DNA of 64,000 nucleotides from Tetragonia tetragonoides (taxonomy: Eukaryota; Streptophyta; Magnoliopsida; Caryophyllales; Aizoaceae), in contig CM076140.1 of the NCBI GenBank assembly GCA_038025085.1, positions 28,830,001 through 28,894,000 on the forward strand, read 5' to 3'. Within the stretch, counting starts at the first letter, position 1. Every line of letters begins with the position of its first letter. The notes beneath the pieces were generated by a model. That model was not told the origin of the DNA and searched no databases. It saw only the letters and a list, made by a program, of their open reading frames with translations. The position numbers and the translations under genes are program-made. Positions 11,117 through 21,985 of the stretch are shown in pieces.

Positions 11117-12032
11117 TGTTTCACCCGATTTGAAGAGGGTTCGAACACTGGGAAGATGTTGGGATCGAGATGTGTGAGCGGGGGCTGTTTGTCTGTTTCC
11201 CTAGCCCTCTTCACTCTACATGCACAAGACTAGCAAAGGTGAACAAGCTCGGGGGGCCGACCCGAGAAGACCCCTCCGATGCTTAAGTTAGTAAATGGAG
11301 ATCTGTACGAGAGGTACATTTGTACAGGCAGGTATATTTGGAGTAATGAGGTGAGGATTTGATTGAGCGTCAGACTATGGGAATCAGAGCTGAAAGACGG
11401 AATGTCAAAGCTCAATGTCAGACAGCGTGAATGTTCTCTCAATAGAATGACCTTACCTTTGCCTTGATTTCCGCGCAGGTATTTATAGGGAAAAAGTCGG
11501 CTAGCTTTGTCGTATGAACAGTGGACATGTAGCCCTGTACGTACGTCCCTCTCTAAGTCGGCTTAGAGGGGGTGGTCACGTGAGTTGTGGTACGATCCCT
11601 TGGGATGATTCCATGTAGGGGTTCACACTGTTGATGTCGTCACTTCTGTCCTTGGGGCTTAGAGAGCGTAGGCGCCAAGGCAGTCATCTGAATCTCTGTA
11701 GGAATATTCGCATAGTATATGTGCTGGCGTTAGGGTTGGGCGTACAGAAAGCCTAAAGGTCGATTCATGGCTGAGCCGACCCTCGTAGTCGACCTAGAGC
11801 ATAATTGTAGTCCTTGGGTCGGTACGAGACTGGTAGTTGAGGTAGATATTCCAGGGTTTGTTGGTGATGTTGAGCAGCGGGCGGGGGAACCCTCGATCAG
11901 GGGTTGCCCCTGGAGGTGAAGAAATGCCTTTTTAGAGTTGTCGATGATCCTGGCTCTGCTGAAGGTCAGGATTCTTCTGGCTTAGCTAGGACGGGGGTCG
12001 ATAGCTCGACCGTCGATATTTTGGTTATATCA
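11117..12032 (-). repeat. TE-B 3' LTR (916 bp)
   Basis: On the + strand it begins tgtttcacccgattt and ends ggttatatca. It is highly similar to 52325-53241, with scattered substitutions and small indels. The edge of the LINE and the TSD fix the start; the start of TE-B internal sequence fixes the end. Confidence 0.95.
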
Positions 12033-12044
12033 TTTTGCCCTCGC
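12033..12044 (-). other. TE-B polypurine tract (weak)
   Basis: Read on the - strand the 12 bases before the 3' LTR are gcgagggcaaaa, purine-rich apart from two C residues. It is in the right place to prime plus-strand DNA. Confidence 0.45.
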
Positions 12045-12250
12045 ATCTTGGTAAGAGGAGAGTCATTTCCCGTCGAGTCCTGCTGAGATGTGGTTGGTCC
12101 GTTGACGGGATTTTCGTTCAGTGGGCTTTGCTTTCGGGTCCATTTTTCCCTTGGAAGGCCCCCTTTTGTCAGGATGAATAGTCGGTGGGCACAGTTGGGC
12201 CGTCCACCTGTTAGTCATGTTGGTATTGTGCTTTTCTAGGTCTCTCCGCC

Positions 12251-12258
12251 TATAAATA
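12251..12258 (+). promoter_or_regulatory. TATA box of antisense gene 1
   Basis: tataaata in the context ccgcctataaatagtc, followed by a CT-rich leader with a gagagagaaag stretch. The first plausible ATG is 222 bp downstream. A 5' UTR intron is possible: caag|gtacaacg near 12411 looks like a donor. Confidence 0.6.
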
Positions 12259-13264
12259 GTCAGAGCCAACCTCTCTTTCCTCTCTTCATTTCTGCCATTT
12301 GAGTTTTTAGAGAGAGAAAGTGAGTCTCCGAAATTTCTCACGAGTCTTTTGTTGATTCGTTACTGTCTGTTCGATCTACCGTTGTAGATTCGACTTCCAC
12401 CTTTCAACAAGGTACAACGTTTTTCTCTTGGTACTTTTCTTGCTTGCATTTATTTGTTTTATTTTCATGTCGATGTCTTCGCCCATTGATGTATAGTCGG
12501 GGTCTGATAGCTCGCCTGAGGCACCTCGACCAGGGACCTGGGAATCGAGGTTCGTCTAGCCAGGGGCCTGGCCCGTCGTATGAGAAGTCTTGCCCTCATC
12601 CTTCGAATGACCCAGTTCCCCCGATTCCGCCGGGGTTTCCTTTTTCTGAGTTTCGTCCGGCTTTTGAGTGGTCGAGCCCTGGCGAATTGCTTCTTCCGGA
12701 TTGGGTCACTCCGTTCCGGCTTCGGGAGGAGTCTTGATATGCCAAGGTTTCGTCGGACCCCGTCATTCCAGGAGGCTTCAAACAGGATGTGTTGAATGTC
12801 TTTCAAATGAGTGTATCGTTGGGAGAGATCCGTGATTTAGACGGGGTCAAACCCTTACACTCTATCTCTCCCCTGCAGGGAGACGAAGATGAAATGTCCA
12901 GGGCTCGTATTAAACAAACTTGCCGTTCGGGAAGAGGGGGTCTTGACTGCTCCTCTCCCATGAGTGAGTTTGAGCTGATAGGAGATCGGCTTGTCTGCCC
13001 TCATATAATGAAGTATGTTTTTTATCTTTCGAGTAGTTTTCTTTGTATTTTTGCCAAAGTCCTGTTGCCCATTTTGACCTTCTTCATTTGCTTATTTTGT
13101 AGGAAGTATAGAGAGAGAAGTTCTTCGGGGCAAATTGCAGGTCAAGCCAGTGCTTCGGGTGTTTTACCCGACTCTTCATCTGATCGGTTGACCAGGTCTA
13201 TCGATCATGTAGCTAGTACTTCTGGCTTGCCTGGTGGCATGCCCGAGCCTGTTGGGTCGGAACA

Positions 13265-13840
13265 CACTACTAAAAAAAGTGTCTTTAGTATCAGCAATTA
13301 TCTGATACTAAAGACCAAATAACTAATACTAAAGACCATTAGTATCGGAATGCTTTGGTTCTGATACTAAAGACAGGGTGACCTTGGTATCAGAAACACT
13401 ATAGTAATAGAAGTAGTATCGGAACACTTTCGATACTATATATTCCTCTTTAGCATTGGACATGTATTTCTGTTGCTACAAACCTGTCTAGTATCGAAAC
13501 ACTTATGATGCCAAAGACCCCTCTTTAGTAACATAAAACGGGCATTACTGTTGCTAAAAATATGTCTAGTATCGAACAGTTCTGATACCAACTATCCCTC
13601 TTTAGTAACAGAAAACGGGCACTAGTATCAAACCAGTTCTGATACCAATTACCCCTCTTTAGTAACAAAAAAAACTTCTGTTGATGAAAACTTGTCAATA
13701 GTATTGGAAAGAATTGACACCAAAAGCATATCTTTAGTATCAAACATTATTTCTGTTGCTAAATATATATCAATAGTATCAGAAAGTCTATGCAAATAAG
13801 CTTCCAACAATATCAGAATGGAGTAAGTAATACCAAACTT
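13265..13840. repeat. CACTA terminal and subterminal repeats, left end
   Basis: After the terminal inverted repeat come many copies of short motifs such as ttagtatcag, gatactaaagac, agtatcggaa and ctgatacc in both orientations. In En/Spm elements such subterminal repeats bind the TnpA-type protein. The small - strand frames here are repeat by-products. Confidence 0.88.
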
Positions 13841-14502
13841 CAAAGTACCATTAAATTATAGCCTTTCACATTGAAAGCAGATATTTAAATCTAATAAGCT
13901 AAAGTCTGTACCAAATCAATTGACATAAACCTGAATATATATTTATATATCATCATAATATGAACAATATTACATGTCTTTCTAGAGCCATATTACAGAT
14001 CGTGGATGTTTCATGTAGCGTCAAAATTCACAGCCACATTTACAAAATACACCAAAATGAGTTAACAATCCTATGTTCAAGTGCACACTTTGAACCATAT
14101 TCCACATCGACAATATACACCAAAATGAGTTAACAATCCTATGTTCAAGTGCACACTTTGAACCATATTCCACGCATAAAAAAGAAGTTAGTTAAGCAGC
14201 CCAACAGGTCGTATGTTTCAAATTGTTTTCGCGTGTTAGACTTGAATCATCTTCAAGTTTGACGCTGTAAAAGTAATAAACCTATGTCAATATAATCATT
14301 TGTAAATATATGAAAGTTGTAAGTTGTAGAAGCAACTAATCTCATTGGAGATATAATACCCTAACAAGTGACAAAGTCTTATGTTTTAGCCCTATTTTAT
14401 ATCATACTTCTATGTTCTGCAATTCACGACAAAAAGTTGAAACTGCTTTATATACATGGTATACATTGTGATAAGTCAAATAGTTGATGTAAACTGTATG
14501 TG

Positions 14503-14545
<43 letters not shown>

Positions 14546-14699
14546 ATTATGTAACCATTGCGAGGATCCCAGCAAACAATAGGCACAAAGTATTTTCAGC
14601 AGACAACAATTTTCGGATGTGTTTTCTAAATAGTACATCTTCTGCTTAACCATCCTCAAAGTATAAACAGAACAAAAAATAGTGAGGGATAGAGGGAGT
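13841..14699. other. CACTA 3' region: 68-bp duplication and long A run
   Basis: No gene I can support. A 68-bp tandem duplication lies at about 14049-14184 (caccaaaatgagttaacaat recurs with the same spacing). A run of about 37 A residues on + (about 14507-14543) produces an artefactual poly-Phe frame on the - strand. Confidence 0.8.
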
Positions 14700-16318
14700 A
14701 GACTTACTCCATCAGACGATTGCATTTGCACAACCATTTCCTTCAATGCACGCATTTCTTCTTCTACAGTTTCCCTCTTTTTCCTTTCACTCTCGAACGC
14801 CTCTTCCAACAACTTGTTTCTTCCAGCTACTTCTTATTCCCATGCTAGTCGGGTTTGCCTATCGGATGCCATCTGTTCTTCTAGTGCTACTCTTTTTCGC
14901 CTTTCGTTCTCAACGATCAATAATGCTTCATGAGCTTTCAGTTTAGAGCTACTATTACATGGGGTTTTCACACCGATTCCATAGGTTCTTTAGACCCACG
15001 CTTATCACCTCCTACAACTCACTCAAAGATTTTTTGTCGCTCAGCCAAATAAGAGCACTAATGGATATTAATAGCTTCTCCTTACAATCTTCTTTGTAGA
15101 TTCTGCATCAACTGATTTTACTTTTGCCTCGCCATAAGCAACATTAAAAAGTGCCATCGGATCTGGTTCATCCCCATCATCATTTGTCTATAAAAAAAGA
15201 ATAAACAGAGAAAATCATAAAAGAAGAATGAAAGGAAATATGTCTACTGAAGTTACAGAAAGTTAATACTATATTTACCAACTCGTCCCTTAGCCGAGCA
15301 AAAGTCTTAGATCCCATGTGATGTGTTAATGTGTAATGCATGCGTTTATCGAAGCCTCTTTTACTAGCCTCATACATGGTCAAACATCCAAAATCACCAA
15401 CTAATATTTAATTTCATGAACAAGCAAATTAAAATATCAGACAATCAATACCTTACCCTTCTCTGATTCCCATCTATGCACCATATTCTTCCACTGCTCA
15501 GGATCCACCCTAGAATGTGGTGCTTTCAATAGTTGCTCTAATGGTTTGTTTACAGAAACATAGTAGGCCTTCTTAAGTTTAGTTCTCCATGATCGCATAC
15601 AATTATTTAGTTTCTCTAATACCCACTCTTTTGGGGATTCCGGACCCTCAAATGTGAATCTTGTCTATGCCATCACAAAAGAAAAAAATAAGCCTTGAAA
15701 GCTGAATGAACCAATCACAATAGTCAAATAAATTTGGGAAGAATCTGACCTGAACAATCTTCCAGAAAGCATCTTTTTCTCCTCTACCATATGTGTTCTC
15801 CAGTCTTCAAGATCCAAGGGGATCATTTTTGGGTCTCTTTAAAGTATGCCAATGTAAGATGACAGAGGTCTTTGAAATTTTCCAATCGGCTGCCCTTTAC
15901 CATTCACTTTTACTACAGTCTTCTCATTACTTGATAGCATAGCACACTTGTTTGGTCCCCTCGAAGGATATTTTTTTTGAGGCACTATACATAAAAACAT
16001 GCATATCAGTTTTTCAATAAGCAAGTCACATGAATAAAACTAAATGCCAGAGATTGAAAACATCATAACAACAGAATTAGAAGGTGTGTTAATGACCATG
16101 TTCGAGAGTTCAGCCATGTTCGAAACTTCAGAGCTGCCATTGCTGCCACCAGTACCATTACGACTAAAGTTTTCTTCATCATGATCAGAGGCATATGAAC
16201 TTTCATCACTTGAGCTTTCATCTGAAGACTCGGGAACTCTTTGTGACAAAACAGCATATTGCTCATACTTTTTCTTCTTAGAAGTTGCTGCAGCAGCACC
16301 CTTGAAGTTGTGAATCAT
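14700..16318 (-). pseudogene. CACTA second gene: Transposase_24-type (TnpA-like)
   Basis: Exon 1 starts at ATG 16318 after a tgcag acceptor and encodes GAAAATSKKKKYEQY and an acidic serine-rich stretch (SSDESSSDESSYASDHDEE). The next exon (about 15996-15750) has KKYPSRGPNKCAML and KGQPIGKFQRPLSSYIG, then a frame break. The third (about 15680-15450) has TFEGPESPKEWVLEKLNNCM, LKKAYYVSVNKPLEQLL and RVDPEQWKNMVHRW, typical of plant transposase PF03004. The following exons encode RMHYTLTHHMGSKTFARLRD, and a coiled-coil tail ends at a gtaagt donor near 14709. In En/Spm, TnpA binds subterminal motifs. Several stops in the later exons mean it is damaged. Confidence 0.78.
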
Positions 16319-16504
16319 TTTTAGAACCTGCATAAAAATAGTAGACAGTACTAAAACGTACACTAAAAATATGCATGTTAAACATAATAAAAATGATAGA
16401 CTATATATATCAAACAAACACCACATAACCATTGCAACTAACAATTAAAGTCCAAAATAAGTCAGCAAAGAAAGAAAAAAAAAAAAGTCCACAATAAGAC
16501 AATC

Positions 16505-19500
16505 TTATAGCACATCATCATAGTCATACAAAGTGTCATCCTCATCACTTTCATCATCTTCACTAAACACTTCTAAATCATCATCGGCAGAAGCTTCCGC
16601 AACGCTTTCATCCTCATCTTCATCTTCACCCTCACCCTCCAAGTCCACATAGAATTTATCAAGATCAACTATAGCAGTTTCCAACACTAGTATGTAGCTC
16701 ACAATCAAAATAAACCTTTTTGTCCTGAGAAGGATCAGCATCTCCCATATCATATACATGTCTAGGTTTTATCCTAGTCACAACTTTCCAGTTGGTTTCA
16801 ACTGGATCCGGAGTGTAAATTACTTGACAGGCTTGGAAAGCTAACACATAAGGCTCATTAATCTTCCATAACTGTTTAAACTTTACGAGTGTAAATCCTA
16901 ATGTGTCTTCTTTAATGCCTTTTCCCTTAGTCATGTCAACCCAATCACACTTGAATAAAACAACAATCTGTCCCATATAGTAGTCTAACAAAAGAATATC
17001 TGTAAGAACACCATAGTATGTTAAATTCCCTTCTGAACCAACGGATACCCCACTATTTTGAGGAGGAGAATGCAATTCAGCTTCCTTTGTTCGAAACTTA
17101 AATCCATTATAGTTCAGTTTCTTGATTCGTTTGGCCAAACTACTTGGACCCGTACTCAACCACTGAAGGTCCTCCAAAATCTGCTTATCGTCTTCATGAC
17201 ATATCCTTTCACCCTAATACAGTAAGAAAATGAGTTAAATTCACACTGAAAAATTTGTGGACAGTACTGGACACATTTCAACGTTACATTTATCTAGTAA
17301 ATTACATACATTAACTTAGAACCATTTCCAAAATGTCTCCTTGTAAAGCTTTTCAAGATCTGTTTGCTGCATATGCATATGTTGTTTTCTAAGTACCTCT
17401 TTATGTTGTCTACACATACACAATAGTAACAAAGTAAGATGAAATTATGTAGAACATATCCTGTAAATTATAGAACAATATTTCAATTATCTTACTCTGC
17501 ATATTTTGCAACCTCGTCACAATTGAACAAAACATATTCATGTGCTTGAATCCACTGGTCATGATCAAGGAAAATAGTTTTCTCACTACCCATTGGACAA
17601 CCAGAATTTGAAAAGATGGATAATCCATCGCGAATATCAGGATCATTGTTTCTAGTCGATCTATTTTCTCTTGTCTCAACACCTTCTAAGTATCTTGAAC
17701 TAAAGATCATGCATTCATTTGAAATATATGCCTCAGCTATAGACCCCTCTGGTCGTGCTCTATTACGCACAAAAGATTTCAGTTTAAACAAATATCTGCA
17801 TGACCAAAACAAGTATTAAAAGATCACCCAAATTTATTCTTCATATAAACAAAGACCTTGCAAATTATTTTAAGCAGAAAGTGTTAAATCAGAAAACTCA
17901 ACATACCTCTCAATAGGATACATCCAACGATATTGAACGGGTCCAGCAATGGCCGCTTCAAATGCCAAGTGAACTACCAAATGCACCATGACATTAAAAA
18001 ATGCAGGGCCAAATAGCCTCTCCAAGCGACAAAGTACCAATATGACCCGAGATTCTAAGCGCTCTAAATCCGAAAAAGAGAATTCTTTAGAACATAATTC
18101 CTTAAAAGCATTACTGAAGTCAATCAAGGTTATGGCAGTTTCTCTGGGCAATGCTCTGCGTACAGCAAGTGGCAATAGTTGCTGCATTATAATGTGAGAA
18201 TCGTGACTTTTCAGCCCAGAAACTTTTCCGGCTGCAACATCGACGCGACGTGAGATATTAGAAGCATAGCCATCTGGAACCTTCACTGAACTGAGAACTT
18301 GGCAGAAAATCTCCTTAGCTTTTTTATCCATATAGAATGGTGCATGTGGTATATCATACTTCTGACCTACCGTTTTAGGATGAAGATGGGCTCTTATGTT
18401 CATGTATAGAAGATCAAAGCGTGCCTTTAGAGTATCCTTAGATTTTCCCTCAATCTCCAGTAAAGTTCCAATCACATTATCACAAACATTCTTTTCAATA
18501 TGCATTACATCTAAAATATGTCTAATTAGAAGATTTTTCCAATAAGGCAAAGAGTAAAATACACTTTTCTTCTTCCAACCAGAATAGGGGACATTCTTCC
18601 TATAGGTTCTCTTTCCAATTCTCTTCTTCCTTTAAGATTTACACAAGGCTTTCCATATATGACTCTGATCTTACGCATTTGATCCAACAATTCAGCCCCA
18701 GTACGCATCTTTGGTGGTGGCCTTTTTTCAATTGTACCATCAAAAGCAGCCTTAGACTTCCGAAAACTATGGTTCATGCCTAAAAATCGACGGTGTCCCA
18801 TGTAGCACATTTTCCTTCTTCCTTTCAAATAGCGGAAATATGTTTCGATATTACAATGAGGACATGCATATCAACCTTTAATTTTCCAATCAGATAGATT
18901 ACCAAATGCGGGAAAGTCATTTATAGTCCATATCAACACAGCACGCAACATAAATGTACCTTTAGTAAATGCATCATATGTCTCCACACCATTGAACCAC
19001 AATTCTTTCAACTCATCAATTAAAGGTTGCAAGTAGATGTCAATATCATTACCCGGACCTTTAGGACCAGAAATTAAAAGAGACATCAAAAAGTAGGATT
19101 CTTTCATGCATAGCCATGGTGGCAAATTATATATAACAAGCACTATAGGCCACGTACTATGATTAATGCTCATCGTACTATAAGGATTAAATCCGTCACT
19201 TGCTAAACCAAGTCTAATATTTCGAACATCTTTTGCCAAATCTGGATATTGGTCATCAATGTTTTTCCAAGCCAAATAATCCACAGGATGTCTTTGTTTC
19301 TCATCAGTACTACGCCCCTTTTCATGCCATCTCATCAACTTTGATGTTTTTCATGACATAAACAGTCTCTTTAAACGTGGTATTAGTGGGAAATGGTGTA
19401 GGACTTTTGCTGGTCCACTTTTTTTTACCAATTACTGGATTTTTACATCTAGAGGTGGCACATGTAGAACACTTTTCAGCATTGCTCATCTCTTTCCAAT

Positions 19501-20175
19501 ACAACATACAATCGTTAGGACATGCATCAATTTTAGTATATCCAAGTCCTAAATCAGCAATCAACTTTTTCAGATGGTAAAGATTCTTTGGGAGATTTGC
19601 ACCGTCAGGAAGCAACTCTATTAAAAATTGCAGCAAAGTACTTAATGATGAGTCACTCCAGCGATACATGCATTTCATGTGATAAAGACGGAGAATGCAT
19701 GATAAAGTTGTAAAGTTTTGACAGCCAGGATACAATTCTGTTTTTGCATCATTCATGAGTTTGTAAAACTTTTGGGTTTCTGAATTCATCCCTTCTCTAT
19801 CACCTTCTGGAGACTCATCTATGTCATTGTTAAAGTTTGGCACCCCAAAGGCATCATGCAACAACCCATGCATATCATCAGTTCCTTCATCCACCTCATC
19901 ACTAAGGCTTTCATCATCTGAACTAGATGGTGGCAATTCCTCGCCATGAAAGACCCACAAACCATTAGCATAGTTTTTGTGGAAACCAACATAATGTAAA
20001 TGTTCATGAACTTCATCAGGATCAAGATATACACTAACACCACATCCTTTACATGGGCATTTGATCTTCCCATTTAAACTTGAAGAACGAAATGAAGAGG
20101 TTATAAATTTGGCAACCCCATCCCTATACTCTTGACTACTCTGTGCTTATGAATCCATGCCTTATCATTATCCAT
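16505..20175 (-). pseudogene. CACTA transposase, tnp2/TnpD-type
   Basis: Reading on the - strand: an N-terminal Transpos_assoc-like zinc domain (from ATG 20175; QEYRDGVAKFI, KIKCPCKGCGVSV, HLHYVGFHKNY) with a 1-bp frameshift near 20149. Next comes the tnp2 core at 19960-18526 (YPGCQNFTTLSCILRLYHMK, NDCMLYWKEM, NIRLGLASDGFNPYSTMS, WPIVLVIYNLPPWLCMKESY, GPGNDIDIYLQPLIDELKEL, GHRRFLGMNHSFR). A DUF4218-like region follows at 18550-17908 (DVMHIEKNVCDNVIGTLLEI, KSHDSHIIMQQLLPLAVR). After an intron comes FVRNRARPEGSIAEAYI (17796-17495), then a DUF4216-like exon (17177-16665) and an acidic C-terminal tail. Frameshifts near 19330 and 18850 break it. It would cut and move CACTA ends. Confidence 0.88.
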
Positions 20176-21500
20176 GACTTGCCTACACCAATTAGATCCT
20201 AGTGAGTTTATATGTACACATTTTAATCAATTTGGAGTCTTAGTAAAGAGTAAATCTAATCATGACAAGGTCATAAAACTAGCTGAAACACGCTTCCGTT
20301 ATTCTGGATAATAAGCTTTGAAACCATTTTTTTTTAATAAATCAAAGAAAGTTATATTAATAGAAGCACTAGCCCACAGTGAGATACTTTTGCACCTTCT
20401 AGGAAGGCTGTGAAAGGCTCCCAAAATCATATCTTTAGCCACTATTGTAAGCTAGCTAGCTAGGTACACAACACCCACTCAACACTAACTTCATATACGT
20501 ACAAAGCAAGGCTGAGCCTTTTGTTTATCATATTAATTAAGTTGCAGACATATAATATATGTACATGAAAATTTCAGCCACATCAACACATAAAAAATCT
20601 CTTTGGACTTTCCTAAAAGTTTGTTATATCAATAATCATTGTTCAATCAACTATGAAAACCAAAAAAAAAAAAAAAAAATCAATGTTCACACAAACAAGC
20701 TCATGCCCAAAATTAATTACAGTAAACCAAACTCAATCTTGCAACCTTCAATTATTCAACTTACGAACCCTAAAATCAGATAATCTAACAATAATTTAAC
20801 TACTTTGAGCAAATATTCCAGATTAACATGAACTACTTTACACCAATAGCTAGATACAAAAAATTTCAAACCAGAAAGCAACTAAAACACCCATACTTGA
20901 AAAATTGAACAACACAACATAATCAATCAACTAAAATGTAGGACAAAGAAACTTTTATACCTGATAAAATAGATGTTACAGGCAGATGTTGCGAAGACCA
21001 ACGAGAATTATGTCAAAGTAGCAAACCCAACCGAAAATCGTCCACAAATTTGGTCTAAAATCCAATCCTCAACGAAAACCTAACTTAAATTCTTGGCACT
21101 CACCTTACGAGATAGAGAATTTGCAAGTTTTATTGATTTTCACTCATGAGAGAGAGAAATTCATTGCTTGAAGCAGGGAGAGGGGTGAGAATTTTAGGTT
21201 TTCAGCTAGAGAAAGGGAAAGGAGAGAAGGTGAGAAAGAGAGAAAGGAGAGAGAGTGAATGTCGATCTATTCACTTGGGATTTTTTTTCAGACTTTATTT
21301 ACTTAGTTTCTCCTTTTCTAATTTCACTTTTGGGAGGCAAAATTTCGATTTTTTCAATACCCCAAATCTATTTCAGTCCCAAAATTTCAAAACTTTTAGA
21401 CCCCCAAATTTATTTTCAGCCCCAAAATTTCAAAACTTTGAGAACCCTAAATTTATTGGCGCCCCCGCTAAAGCTTTTGGGTGGAAATACTCGCTCTTCT
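20176..21500. other. CACTA 5' non-coding region
   Basis: AT-rich sequence upstream of the tnp2-type gene, presumably holding its promoter and leader. It includes an A17-18 run near 20662-20680 and a purine-rich patch at 21145-21260. The + strand frames at 21146-21518 lie opposite to element orientation and match nothing I recognise. Confidence 0.65.
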
Positions 21501-21830
21501 AATAGTATCAGATTGTAACTAGTGATACCTTTTTTTAATATAAAAAGTGTTGTATCAGTAAAGCAACTGATACTAATACTCTATATTATCAGATCAATAG
21601 GTTTCTGATACTATTGTATAGATTAGTAACAGATAAATTTCCGACACTATAAGTCTTTACTATCAGATTTAAAAGTCTCTGATACTATACCATGGTTGCT
21701 AATCTCGTAAAAAAAACACCCAATAAAAAGTAACAGTTCAAAAAATTCCGATACAGATGACTCTATTTAGAATCAGACTACTTTTCTGATACAAAATTTT
21801 CTGATACCTAAGACCCCTTTTTTAGTAGTG
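21501..21830. repeat. CACTA terminal and subterminal repeats, right end
   Basis: Dense tagtatcag, ctgatac and gatactatt motifs lead into ttttttagtagtg at 21818-21830, the complement of the left terminus. Same motif family as the left end. Confidence 0.88.
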
Positions 21831-21954
21831 ACATGAAGAGGCTGAGGCTTCTCTAGGGTCTTTGGAGAGCGGTGAGATCTGGTTCGAGGATTTTTCTCCA
21901 GTTGAGGATGAAGATCTTCCTCCCCCTTCTTCAGAGGAGAAGAAGAAGAAGAAG

Positions 21955-21985
<31 letters not shown>

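Larger units (their letters stand above)
13265..21830 (-). mobile_element. CACTA (En/Spm) DNA transposon
   Basis: Terminal inverted repeats start cactactaaaaaa at both ends (13265 on +, 21830 on -) and stay similar for about 30 bp. The 3-bp TSD is aca (13262-13264 and 21831-21833). Length is 8566 bp. It carries a tnp2-type gene and a Transposase_24-type gene, both on the - strand. The subterminal regions are packed with ctgatac/gtatcag motifs. Excising it with one TSD copy leaves the TE-B antisense gene 1 frame open across the site, so it hit an exon. Confidence 0.96.

Noticed and set aside
14402..14812. 136-codon - strand frame with poly-Phe
   Set aside because: Its middle is a run of T on the - strand; only the N-terminal coiled-coil part (before the gtaagt donor) belongs to the CACTA second gene.
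21146..21518. Two overlapping + strand frames in the CACTA element
   Set aside because: No recognisable motif, opposite to the transposase genes, repeated Phe/Pro/Lys phrases from a short duplication (cccaaaatttcaaaactttt).
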